Positions 32,833-43,717 of a stretch of 64,000 nt of DNA are shown piece after piece. Position 1 is the stretch's first letter. Every line of letters begins with the position of its first letter. Under the pieces are notes generated by a model. It had not been told where the DNA came from. It ran no database searches and worked only from the letters and a program-made list of their open reading frames with translations. This DNA is from Hibiscus mutabilis (Eukaryota > Streptophyta > Magnoliopsida > Malvales > Malvaceae). A program made the position numbers and the translations under genes. The DNA lies in assembly GCA_019671005.1 (NCBI GenBank), contig CM033752.1, positions 27,350,969-27,414,968 on the forward strand. Direction: 5' to 3'.

Positions 32833-33296
32833 AATATAAGATCTTGAAAAACATAATAGTCAAATACAATAGAGATAGTTGAAAATATCACAACATACAT
32901 TTTCTGGGTATTTTGTCCAGATAGTGTTGTGGGATTTTTTTATTTAATGAAATAGGATGGTTGTTTTTTTTATTATTTTGTGAACTAGAGATCGTGTTGT
33001 AACTATTGCGTTGATGGTGCGTTTTTAAAGGAGACGTTTCTTACGAATAGACACCATCATTGACTTGAATATAGCTAATTTGAAAAACTTGTACTCGTGT
33101 TGTTCGAGTGGTCCAGAGCAAGGGATGCAGATTATGCTCTTTTTGAAATGGCGCTTTGGTGGGTTATAAATTGGGGAAAAGACCAAATACCTAATTTTAT
33201 CAGTCTTTTTTTCTTAATTTCGTGAGAGGGTAAATCGTTTCCTTTTCAAACTCCTTTTTAATCTTTAGATTTTTCTTCTTTTTTATACTATCAAAA

Positions 33297-33780
33297 TGGT
33301 GAGAAGTACGAAAACTTTGGCAAAGAAAGTTGAGGCGAACAGGGCGGTAGATGTGGTTGGGAGTGAAGTCGAGTGTAAGACGGGAAAAATAAAGCAAGAA
33401 AACTGTTGGAATTTTGTGGGCTACGCTGTTCAAACTTTGAGTTCAGGTTCGAGGTTCTAAAGGGAACATTCCATTTGAGTGATTATGGCGAGGGGGGAGA
33501 AGGAACTCTGGAGTGGTTCTACTTGCTGTTGTATCTGTTCGAGGTTGGGTTTCATCTGTCGTTGCACAGCTTTGCTTGTAAAGTGTTTGTGGAGTACAAC
33601 GTGGCTCCGGAACAGCTGGCGAGGGTGTCCTAGTAGTTTATTATCGGCTACCTCATCAAATGTGCGGAACGAGACTGGAAGCCTTCTGTGAAGGTCTTAA
33701 GGAGGTTGTTCACCCTCAGTCCAGTGCTCCACAGACTTTCTCAGTTTGTTGAGTTTTATGAAGTGACATGCAAAGAATAA
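33297..33780 (+). pseudogene. Gag-like fragment of the plant 'Transposase_28' gypsy type
   Basis: An ATG at 33297 opens a short frame that stops near 33460. A second frame from about 33437 continues with VLKGTFHLSDYGEGGEGTLE and FEVGFHLSLHSFACKVFVEY, then NVAPEQLARVS followed by stops and a further in-phase piece near 33650-33775. The pattern 'FxxGxxxPLHxFxxxVLxxYxxAPxQL' is what plant gypsy-type gag proteins of PF04195 look like. At least one frameshift and two stops show it is dead. A T-rich stretch precedes the ATG. Confidence 0.5.
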
Positions 33781-34108
33781 TGCTATTGGAGACCTAATTA
33801 TTGTATGGAGCAGTGCTAAAAAGTTGGGGTTGGATCGCTCCAATTGATATACCTCCGCTTATGCCTTTAGAACCCGCCTATGCCCTCGGAACCCTTAGTC
33901 TTCGCACCACACCTCAACACGCGAAGCATCATGGCTTCTAGAGATATCGCCTCCGATCAGCATGCGAAACATCATGGCATCTAGAGCTCTCACCTCCAGA
34001 TTATTTTCGACATGATAGCCATCAGGTCTGTCTGACTCACAAGCTGAGCTTATTACCTAACATTCGACTCTACTCTACCAACCCACGTGATCAAGCTAAA
34101 AAGCCTAT
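33781..34108. other. Retroelement-derived spacer
   Basis: Contains two similar ~45-bp phrases around GCGAAGCATCATGGCTTCTA (33921) and GCGAAACATCATGGCATCTA (33963). No gene is seen. It probably belongs to the same decayed element as its neighbours. Confidence 0.35.
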
Positions 34109-35072
34109 CGATTGAGAGCCAAACCTTATCCTATTGATCCATCAATAGCTACCACTACGCCTGGCTTTGTCCCATCAAATAGTACCATTTGGCTATAAAA
34201 ACCCACTGAGCTAAAAAGGACAGGCAAGCTAACTCCCCTCACATTATTTTCTGCCAACTCTCTTTGCTTCAGTCAACATCACCATCTTTGACTCTCCGCC
34301 CATTCTAGAATGGGTGAACCGTCACCAATTTTCTCCTTGGTCCTCATCTTCACCACTTCGTTCGGTGTCTGGCGCTTTGAACACCAACGACATCAACAAA
34401 TTTCATACATAAATTCGACCTAAATCTAATCTGACCTAGTTTAGAAACATCTCTAAACATAAAGTGTAAGTAATTAATTTAAAATATACAATTTTTTAAG
34501 TCTTAAGGCGATTTCAAGGTAATACCTATTCATACATATTCTTAACCCTTTGACAATGCACACAGCTTTGCAAAGAAAGCGATATGAATCCGATTGAGAG
34601 CCAAACCTTATCCTATTGATTCATCAATAGCTACCACTAGGCCTGGCACTGTCCCATCAAATAATACCATTTGGCTATAAAAACCCACTGAACTGAAGAA
34701 GATAGGCAAGCTAACCCCCTTCACATTATTTTCTGCCAACTCTCCTTGCTTCAGTCAACATCACCATCTTTGGCTCTCCGCCCATTCTAGAATGGGTGAA
34801 CTGTCACCAACTTTCTCCTTGGTTATCATCTCCACCACTTCGTTCGATGTTTGACGCTTTGAACACCAATGGCCTCAACAAATTTCATACATAAATTTGA
34901 CCAAATCTAATCCGACCTAGTTTAGTAACATCTCTAAACATAAGTGCAAGTAATTAATTTAACATATACTATTTTTTAAGTCTTAAGGTACTTTCAAGGT
35001 AATATATGTTCATATATATTCTTAACCCTTTGACAATGCATACACCTTCGCAAAGAAAGCGATATGAATCCG
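34109..35072 (+). repeat. LTR-like segment duplicated in tandem, 482-bp period
   Basis: Copy A (34109-34590) and copy B (34591-35072) are nearly identical. Each has GATTGAGAGCCAAACC at its start, a TATA-like GGCTATAAAAACCCACTG, GAATGGGTGAAC, TTCGTTCGrTGTyTG and a CAAAGAAAGCGATATGAATC end. The TATA-like box followed by a gag-like leader context suggests LTR U3/R sequence. No TG..CA ends with a target-site duplication were identified, so this is a tandem duplication of part of an LTR. Confidence 0.7.
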
Positions 35073-35194
35073 AGTCTTCTAGAATAAACATGATCCGCTT
35101 TTTCACTGGGACCACTGACTAGGTTCAAAGATACTATTTTTTGTATAAGCACCGATATCTTGTCTATACAATATTTAATTTAAATTAAATATTG

Positions 35195-35480
35195 TATAGA
35201 CACGTTATGGGACAAGTCACCAAACTATCATACTTTTCCTACTTTGGTCACCCAACTAATTTTTTTCGTCAAAACCATCCCTATAGTTAGAGACCTTTTC
35301 TATTTTGGTCCTATCCGTTAAAAATCTAACAAATCACTAACTTGGCAATTTTTTATTTTCCACTTCAGCCCTCTCTCCTAGTTAGCATGTTAAATAGTAT
35401 TTTTTATTCGACCAACCAAGAGGTGACATGTTTCACCTTTTGATTTTAAACAAATCAAAGTAAAAAAAAATAGTTTAGGC
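35195..35480. other. MULE-like terminal fragment and spacer
   Basis: The stretch ACAAGTCACCAAACTATCAT...CCTACTTTGGTCACC resembles the arm phrase of the MULE MITE at 12067-12823. The opposite end was not found. Confidence 0.35.
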
Positions 35481-35483
35481 GCT

Positions 35484-36545
35484 GGTAGTGGGCGGAATCA
35501 AACTTGAGACCCATTGCATAAAGGATCCAACACCTAACCACTAAACTAGGCTTAGAATTTGGTTAGGTTTTATCTAAATTAATATTTAACTTATACTCTC
35601 CGAAACTCAAAAATAAGCAAAATGCCTCTATAGAGATTTAAACCAGGAACACCTTGCACCAAAAGCAAGGTGTTTAACCACTAAGCTAAGTTAATAACTT
35701 GTTCTATATCTACAAAATTTAATTTTTAATTTATGTTGTATTATTACCTCAAAATTAAATCAAAATACTACCAAAATCAACCTAAAATTATTTTCCAATT
35801 CTTTTGGTAATTATTTATTCATTTTTATAAAATTGTATTAGATCATTATAAAAATTTAGTGTATAATATATATTTATGATAGAATATAAATTTTGAATTA
35901 TTTGAAAATAACTATTTGGATTCAAACTTATTATTTTAATTTAAAAAAAATTGGCTTGAAATGTAATTAAAATTGAAGATGAAATTAAAATTATGTTTTC
36001 ACTTCGTTTTAATATAAAAAGTGATGATTAAATATTTATTTATTTTATAAAACTAATGTTAAAAAAATCTAAAATTTAAATAAATAATATTTATTTAAGA
36101 TAAAATATAATTTTTAAATAACATTTAATTCATTGACATGTATATGAACAAATTATTTTATATTTAATTAATTTTTAGAATGATCTAATATATTTTTATA
36201 AAAATAAATAATTAACTTTTTTATTACAAGCGAATTGGAAAAATAATTTTAGATTGAGTTTAGTAGTATTTTGATTTAATTTTGAGGTGATAATACATCA
36301 CATATTAAAGATTAAGTTTTGTGGATATATAATAAGTTCTTAATCTAACTTAGTGGTTAAATATCTTGCTTTTGTTGCAATGTTTTTTTGGTTCAAATCT
36401 CATAAAAGCATTTTGCTTATTTTTAACTTATGAAAGTATAAGTTAAATATTAATTTAAAATAAAATCTAATCAAATTCTAAGTGTAGCTTAGTGGTTAAG
36501 GCATTGTACCCTTCATCCAAGGGTCCCAAGTTTGATTACTAACAC
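35484..36545. repeat. Large inverted repeat carrying four tRNA-like modules
   Basis: The two arms (about 35484-35900 and 36170-36545) are inverted copies, passing through TTTAATTTTGAGGT, TTTTGTAGATAT-type and AAATATTAATTTAnATAAAA blocks. Each arm holds two modules that resemble pol III internal promoters. On the plus strand at 36344-36412 there is CTTAGTGGTTAAATATC then GGTTCAAATCTC, and at 36482-36545 TAGCTTAGTGGTTAAGGC then AAGTTTGATTAC. The complements of similar pairs lie at 35494-35560 and 35630-35700. The A-box-like (TnGCTTAGTGGTTAAGG) and B-box-like (GGTTCAAATC) words have tRNA-like spacing. The loop is AT-rich. No cloverleaf able to make a functional tRNA was found. Confidence 0.6.
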
Positions 36546-36884
36546 AGAAAAAGGGTGATCACCAGCAGTAGCGGATACATGCAATCCCCTAGGAGAATAG
36601 TTGTATTCTCATTTTTTCGAAAACACACTTAAGTTAATGTGAACTTTATTTTTAAAAAAAATTCTAATTCAATGTGTAAAGATAAAAAAAATATTTTTGC
36701 TTATCTATTTTGAAAAATAAAATATTTTAAACATTTATTTTTAAATTTTTAAATTCGCCAATTATCACCAGTGTAGTTTCCCTTAAAAAAACTAGTGTAA
36801 TACGTAGAGATGTAATATTTGATCACTTGGTTAAAGAGGGAAATGGAATATTCGAAATGAATGAATTCAACCAGTCGCGTTAAA

Positions 36885-36894
36885 TGCACGTGCA
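36885..36894. promoter_or_regulatory. G-box palindrome upstream of CBL
   Basis: TGCACGTGCA is a perfect 10-bp palindrome with a CACGTG G-box core, about 720 bp upstream of the CBL start codon and near the probable transcription start. G-boxes bind bZIP and bHLH factors and are common in ABA- and light-responsive plant promoters. A single match is weak evidence. Confidence 0.3.
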
Positions 36895-36929
36895 GTTGCT
36901 GTAGCCTCCGGATCCCATTTGTTGTTGCT

Positions 36930-37611
36930 CTCTTCTCAACTGTTTCTCCAACTTCAATCTCCAAACACACCAAACCTTTTCTTCTTGTTTCCCGACTTCA
37001 CTGCTCTGCTTTTTATTCTCGACAAAACCAAAACCAGAAAACTGAAATTTCATTTTTTTATTATTATTAAAACAAAAAATAAACAACACCACCAAACAAT
37101 AAAAGCAAGGTAAAATTAGGCATTTCCTCTCTTGTGATCAGATCCCAACCCTCGGGTTAAGCCGTCAATAATTCGTTCATTCACAAACCCTTCTTGTTTC
37201 CTATATAATCCCATTCTCTTGTAAGCGTTACAAATTGGAACTTCGAGCTTTTAAGTGAAGGGTTTTGATTTTCCGGCCGGTAATTTTCTGAATTTGCTGG
37301 GTTTTCTTTTTCTTTCTCAAAGATTTTCCCTTTTTCTAGAATTTGAGTTCTTTTTATTTTTGTTTTTCCCTTTTCTTGAATGATTTTAGACTTACTGACA
37401 TCTTTTGATATAGCTCGCATCTTTTTTCTGATTTGTTTCTTTTTTTTTTTAATTTTAAAGCTAATTATTCGATTTCTAATAAATGTTGTGAACGAATATG
37501 CAGGCCTGAAATGTTTGTTGCAGAAAGAGCATAGTGAAGTCTAGCAACTTCCTTTTCTTTCAGTTTTCCTTCTCCGTTTCAAAGGAAAAAGAAAAAGGAT
37601 TTTCCCAGAAA
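36930..37611 (+). other. Probable CBL 5' UTR with a leader intron
   Basis: The stretch is pyrimidine-rich, as plant leaders often are, and has a plausible donor AAGGTAAAATT near 37109 and acceptors TATGCAGG near 37503 and TTGCAGAAAG near 37524. The minus-strand and plus-strand open frames here show no domain. Exact transcript ends cannot be fixed from sequence. Confidence 0.4.
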
Positions 37612-39378
37612 ATGGGCTGCTTTCAATCTAAAGTAACAAGGCAACACCCCGGGCATGAAGACCCTGTTACTCTTGCTTCACAAACTGCTTGCAAGTTTGC
37701 AAATTATTACAACTTTATATTCATTGCTTGTACCCAATTTTCTGATTGGTTCTATGGGGTGAAACAACAATGTTTACATGGCTTTGTAGGGAGAAATTGT
37801 CCAAATTTGACTACTTGGTTCTTTTCCCTTTGTTTCTGCAGTTAGTGTTAGTGAAGTTGAAGCACTCTTTGAGCTATTCAAGAGCATCAGCAGTTCTGTG
37901 GTTGATGATGGATTGATTAGCAAGGTACAGTTCTTTTCTTCCTCTGTAATGCCATGCATCTTTTACTTTCCTTTATGTGGTTTCGAATAAGGATTATTGC
38001 ATGTGATGCCATGTGAGACAACTTTTAACCGGCAAGGCGCTTTTCGTGGACAAAATCATGAGGTCTGATCGAACAAAGCGAACAAAATGTATGTTGGTAT
38101 AGACATAGGACAATATCTTGCAAGTTGGTTTAGCCTATGACACTGTGTGGTTTTGAGTTGTTTTGCATGGTTCTCTCGACTTTGCCTTTTACATCTCCTT
38201 TTTCAGTTCCATTGTTTATTTTCCTCGCTCCCACCTTTTACTGTTAGGGGATTTTTTTTTTCTCTCGTTGTTTCTTTTCTGCAAATTCGAACATTTGCGT
38301 GCGCGAGTTAATGCTCATCCAACTTATCTGTCGTATATGCATTATGCAGGAAGAATTTCAGTTAGCGTTGTTTAAGAATAGAAAGAAGGAAAACATATTT
38401 GCAAGTCGGGTAAAGTATTTTTCGTCTGCTTTTTCTAAATTCTATTTAACGGGCATGTTCCTTTAGATTTATCCATCCTTCTTATAAAATGCAGATTTTC
38501 GATTTATTCGACGCCAAGAAGAAGGGGCTCATTGATTTTGGTGATTTTGTTCGAGCACTCAATTTCTTCCATCCAAATGCCTTACAAGAGGATAAAATAA
38601 ATTGTAAGTAAACAGTTGATATAATTATCTTCAATTACACAAATTGTTTAATATTCCATCTCACTTTTAACTTTTGGTTTTACATTACAGTTACATTTAA
38701 ACTTTATGACATGGATGGAACTGGTTTTATCGAGCGTCATGAGGTATGTTGGGAGTTACCTTTTGATTCAGTCGCTTTATTTTGAGCGGAACTGATTTTA
38801 ATGATTCTGAAGATCATCCATATCTATGTTTCGATTCAGTTTCATTTTTTATACAAGCATGCTTTATGTGATTTTGGCAGGTCAAGCAAATGCTGATTGC
38901 GCTTTTATGTGAATCCGAAATGAAGTTAACCGATGAAACCATTGAGACAATACTTGATAAGGTGAGAGCCTAATATTTCTGATTTCCTGGAATTATCATG
39001 CTATCGACAATCTACATGTAATATGAGAGCATCAGGCCTCTTTTTGGTGAACTGCAATATTTCAGTACTCTTTGTTAACATTTGAACCTTAACTCTTTGG
39101 CTGTATTTACAAACAGACATTCTTGGATGCCGACATTAATCAGGATGGGAAGATAGATATATCAGAATGGCAAATCTTCGTGTCCCGTAATCCGTCATTG
39201 TTGAAAATTATGACCCTCCCATACCTGAGGTATGTGTTACCAATGTTGCAACTCATCTTTGCTTAAATTTCCCTCGCCGAGAAACTCATCCGTGATGTAA
39301 CTGTAATCATGCAGGGACATAACAACAACGTTTCCAAGCTTTGTTTTTAATTCTGAAGTAGACGAGGTTGCCACATAA
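37612..39378 (+). CDS. CBL1: Calcineurin B-like calcium sensor, CBL1/CBL9 type
   Basis: Eight coding exons: 37612-37690, 37842-37924, 38350-38409, 38495-38603, 38691-38743, 38881-38961, 39117-39229 and 39315-39378. They total 642 bp, or 213 residues, the length of Arabidopsis CBL1. All junctions are in phase. The start MGCFQSK is an N-myristoylation site with a palmitoylatable Cys3, which places the protein at the plasma membrane. EF-hand loops are seen at about D80-D91, D117-E128 (DMDGTGFIERHE) and D161-E172 (DINQDGKIDISE), with a divergent first EF hand before residue 60. The C-terminal FPSF motif has Ser201, the site phosphorylated by CIPK partners. Family role: it binds Ca2+, recruits CIPK kinases such as CIPK23 and controls channels such as AKT1 and stress responses. 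Intron 1 begins with GCAAGT, a GC-AG intron. CBL1 and CBL9 are close paralogues, so the symbol could be either. Confidence 0.95.
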
Positions 39379-39751
39379 TTCTGATTTTTGGAGGGAGTAT
39401 GTGTTGGTTCAAGCGTTGAGTTGTACTTGAAGGAATGTTTCTTTTTTGGATATATAGTTTGTTGAGATTGAGCTTCTTTATGTTAAGAAAGTATGCCTAG
39501 ATTTTGTTGTTAGGCTAAAGCCACCAAGTGTCTAAAGGGTAGTAGCTAAATAGTTGATTGTACAGCTATTCTAATTAATGATATACACATGGAATAAATG
39601 TTATTAGAATTAACTTTTATAAAGTAAATATAAGATTATAATTGAAAAATAAATTTAAATAAGACTTACATTTAATGACAATTAAAGCATAATAAAAGCT
39701 GATTAGCTGAATTAAAAATCTATACGTGTATGATATTTTATGCATTAGAAA
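39379..39751. other. 3' UTR and downstream flank of CBL
   Basis: The 3' UTR probably extends over the first 200-250 bp. T-rich and TTGTnnTTGTA-type stretches near 39470-39570 and AATAAA near 39594 are candidates for polyadenylation signals. No other gene is seen. Confidence 0.4.
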
Positions 39752-39945
39752 AGTTTTGATATACAACCGGTGCAAACTAAAGTTATCTGTCTAATTTAAG
39801 GGTTAGGGGTTTTATTTAGAGTTTAGCTTGTAGGGTTTAGAATTTAATATTTAAGGTTAGAGTTTAGAATTTAAAATTTAAGGCTTTAGATTTTAAATTT
39901 TAAAGAAGAGTTATATAAAAAATTATATGGATTGTATATCAAAGT
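39752..39945. mobile_element. Small TIR element with TTTAGGG-like core, copy 2
   Basis: The ends AAAAGTTTTGATATACAACC and TGTATATCAAAGTATAACTC match those of the element at 18128-18376, and the body is again made of GGTTAG/GTTTAG-type units. It lies about 370 bp downstream of the CBL stop codon. Confidence 0.6.
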
Positions 39946-40070
39946 ATAACTCTTTATACGGTTACATATTTTTAACAAGAAATTTAAATTTTATTAAAAT
40001 AAAAATAAGAAAATCCAAAATAAATACACCAAAAACATGAGGAGAAATTTGACAATTATGTTCACACATA

Positions 40071-40658
40071 TAGGGTTGGCAATGGGTCGAATTTGGGTGG
40101 GTTGGAGTTCCACCTGCTCCACATTCCGCATCTCAAACCATCACCCAACCCACCCACCACCCGCTTGATCATTGACCCAAATCTGCCTCACCCATCAACC
40201 GCGGATGAAGCGGGTGGGTTGAATCATAAATGGGTTCTATTATTAAAAAGTTAGAGTTAAAAATACATGTAATATCTTACTAAAAATATTTAATATTTAA
40301 GACATTAAAGTCAACTATTATTAAAGTTCTAAATTTCCAAAATTCTTAGGCACAACAGCTTGGTCAAAAAAAATACATACTAAATGACTACATAAACAAA
40401 ATTCTCATTTTCTAATGGTAAACAAAAGCTTAAAAAAAGTCTTTAAAGTTTAAAATATTTTTTAAAATTAATATTATATTTATAGATGGATGGATGGGGC
40501 GGGTGATGGATCGGATGGTGGGTTAAAAAAGTTTCACCTGAATCTGTCACCCGCTCCATCCGCCACCCACTTCAAACGAATCAAATCCATATTTCGTCGA
40601 GTTTTCGTCCATTTAATTGGGTCGGGTTGGCCACATTCATGGATAATTGCCAGCCCTA
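40071..40658. mobile_element. hAT-type MITE with 8-bp TSD
   Basis: It starts TAGGGTTGGCAATGGGTCGA and ends GGATAATTGCCAGCCCTA. Subterminal GGGTGGGTTG and CACCCGC-type words are inverted. The flanks are CACACATA (40063-40070) and CACACATG (40659-40666), equal at seven of eight positions. No transposase is encoded. It is a different family from 7169-7601, with the same superfamily hallmarks. Confidence 0.82.
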
Positions 40659-41192
40659 CACACATGCAAAAAGAAAATATGAAAATTCAAGAGGCCTAAA
40701 AAGAAAAAAGAACTTTTCTTTGTTAATGCCCATCATTTATAGAAATTCAACTATCAAATTTTTATGTCTCTATCCAACTAGACGCTTTAGTAGTGGTGTA
40801 GGAGATATGATCAATAAAATCAATCTTATATACTGCTATGCTAATAGTTATGAAAACATACGTAAACTGTCATAAAATAAGATCTAATCATACAAGACTA
40901 TTAACTTTTTCTGATCAGGGATATGCGCCGTGATCAATACACGACATCAAACTACCATAAAGGTAGACAAAAATATGTCATAAGATAAAAAAACCATGCC
41001 ATGAAATATAGAAAAATTGTACCACAACGATAGACGTTCCTCCAAAATAGAATATATACTTACCGGGGAAAAAATACATAAAAATAAAAATAAAAGGAAA
41101 TAAAAAAATTAACAACGATTAATAACCAACATAAAATTAATATCACCGTAAATAACAATAAAACATAATATAAATTAAATAAAGAACGATTA

Positions 41193-41532
41193 GGCTATTT
41201 TACTCAAATATCTTACTTTTTAATATTATTTACGTTTCTGATATATAAATAAATTATTTTCAAATCTAACACGTATTTACAAGAATTCATCTAGTTAATA
41301 TGGCGAGTTTCATTAGAAAAATAAAACTCTTGAAACTCGTTATATCATCCTGACAAGTTTCATAGTTTTTTTATTTTATAATACGTTTTTATAGATGTTC
41401 ATTATCGGCTTCAATTTAAAAATGAAATCCATAAAACTCATCCTTCAGACTGTATTAAATCCAAAAACAATTTTATTTAGATATTAGAAACGTAAATAAT
41501 ATTAAAAAATGAAATATTTGCGTAAAAACGCG
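41193..41532. mobile_element. Small inverted-repeat MITE
   Basis: The left end GCTATTTTACTCAAATATCT...ATATTATTTACGTTTCTGAT is answered by ATTAGAAACGTAAATAATAT...GAAATATTTGCGTAAAAACGC on the right, giving arms of about 65 bp. Internal GAGTTTCAT and GAAACTCGTTAT words are repeated. No target-site duplication could be assigned. Confidence 0.6.
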
Positions 41533-41978
41533 GAACGAGGCGAGGAAGGATGGAGAGATGCAACTACCTTGGTTGGTCCTGCCAAGTGCCAGCAATTGGA
41601 GTTATTGAGTGGCCTTTTTTGACTATAAGAAAGTTTGGAGAGTAGGTTTCAAATTATTATGATTCAATTTTTGTCACCGACCTATTAATGCGAGTAGACA
41701 ATGCCCCGGAATTCTTGCTCACTGACTCCCAAACCCAGTAGCACACCAAACTGTCATAGCTTGGTCCTGTCCTAGCCACCAATAAACACCAACAATCATT
41801 CCACCCTTTATGAACCATTCAGATGCTATTTATTGTAAACTAGAGTGATTTTCATTGAACTGAGTAAACTATAGTTGGCGCGACTAAATTATTGGTGCAG
41901 AATCGTTTTAACATTAAACTTTTAATTGATATAACTGTAACATTAAATTCTGCACGGTGACATAGCTAATGGTGGCTA
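41533..41978. other. Intergenic DNA, nothing recognised
   Basis: Between the MITE and the copia element. No coding similarity or repeat ends seen. Confidence 0.3.
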
Positions 41979-43639
41979 GTGTGCATTAGGAATCTGGAAT
42001 GCGGCAAAATAACCAAAGCGATAATAACATAGACCAAGACATGCACATGAGACAATATTTAACATGGTTCAGCATAACTTACCTCCACGGACGAATGAAA
42101 CGAACAATCCACTATCAACGTAGAGAACACGAAGAGTACAAATACATGATAACCCATGTAATCCCAAAACTCGGTGTACAAATTCCATGACCCGGTGGAA
42201 CCAAAACGCTATTCCCAACATCCCTACAATATGCATCTTTGCAGCGTAGTCACAATAATTGTAGAGAACCTAAAAGTGGTTACATCTCTCAAAAGAATAA
42301 TTCTCTCAATTTCCCATTCTCTCATAATTCAAAAGGTTAAACCTAGTCTATATTTATAAACCCAAATACTTAGTCACCAAGAAACCTTATTCAATAAGAT
42401 CTCCTATCTAAAATAGATATTTACTCATTAAAGTAAATCCTAATTACCAAGTAATCTTCAACCACTATAATTACAATAAAACCCAACTTAATTACCAATT
42501 AGAATTGGAGTCAAAATATAACAAATCTCCCAATTGATACAAATTCTATTCGAGCATTAGTCTTCAACACCTTCAATTTTTACGTAAGCCAAATATCTGT
42601 TGAAGCATCGTCGCCAAGTCTTCAACAACTCTAATTCTTACGTAGTATTCGTTAAAGCACCGTTGAATAGATTGAGAATTACCCCCTGTAACTGAAAGCT
42701 CATTGCAGCAATACTTCTCTTGTATGTCTCCAATATCGCTCCACAAAATCCGCATAAAAAAGTCCTCCACAATCGCGCAGCTCGAACCATAGCTCATGAT
42801 ACCATTTGTTAGGAATTTGGTATGCGGCAAAATAACCAAAGTGATAACAACATAGACCAAGACATGCACATAAGACAAGATTTAACGTGGTTCAACATAG
42901 CTTACCTCTACGGACGAGAGAAACGAACAATCCACTATCAACATAGAGAACAAGAAGAGTACAAATACATGATAACCCATGTAATCCAAAACCTGGTGTA
43001 CATGTAACACCTCTGAACCGGATGTCACAATTTGGGCCTTAAGCCCAAATTAAATTTCATAAAATTTCTCAAACTGCGTTTAGCCCAAACAAGTTATTTT
43101 CCAAAACATTTAGATCAAATAGTGAAAACATAGGTAAACAATTTAAATTGTTTACAAGGAGCTTCAGTTTAAACTAAAACATTTAAACAATTGAATTTAT
43201 TAATACAATTTAAAAAACAAGAGTTACAGACTCAACCACGTAAGGTCCAATGAATACATAGCACACTAAATACAAATACTGTACTCTGAAAACCTCTACA
43301 AGCTGAAATCTTATACTGATAGTGCTCCACAAACCCACGATCTGACGATCAACCTACGAACGAAAATAACGATTTCGAGCGCTGAGCTTACAAAGCTCAG
43401 TGGTACACATCTACTCTACTATACTTCATGCTAATCATAAACATAAATGTGCAAACTAGTAAAAGCAATAAGAAGATATGAATAAACATGTGGCCCTACC
43501 ACAAGTCGCCTAAACACATGCTCTCAACATAGCAAATCATCATACACGACCCATAAGACCCAACCATACTCGGGATCTCACCAGATCATTCGAGCAAAAG
43601 CACACAAGTAATACCATAATCTGGAGTGATGCCCGTGTC

Positions 43640-43712
43640 CACAAAGCATCAGGATCATAAACTCTGAGTGAGGCCCGCATCCACAAAGCATCAGGATCCT
43701 ACACTCTATAGG
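43640..43712 (-). repeat. Tandem units of the solo LTR, left part
   Basis: Units with GAGGCCCGCATCCACAAAGC and ATCAGGATC(C/A) are repeated here and again at 51995-52320. The Tekay-like element inserted inside this array. Confidence 0.7.
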
Positions 43713-43717
43713 GTAAG

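Noticed and set aside
35484..36545. Possible functional tRNA genes
   Set aside because: A- and B-box-like words are present, but acceptor and anticodon stems do not pair and no intact cloverleaf can be drawn.
37774..38375. Short open frames inside CBL introns and antisense to its exons
   Set aside because: They conflict with the in-phase eight-exon model and show no homology of their own.
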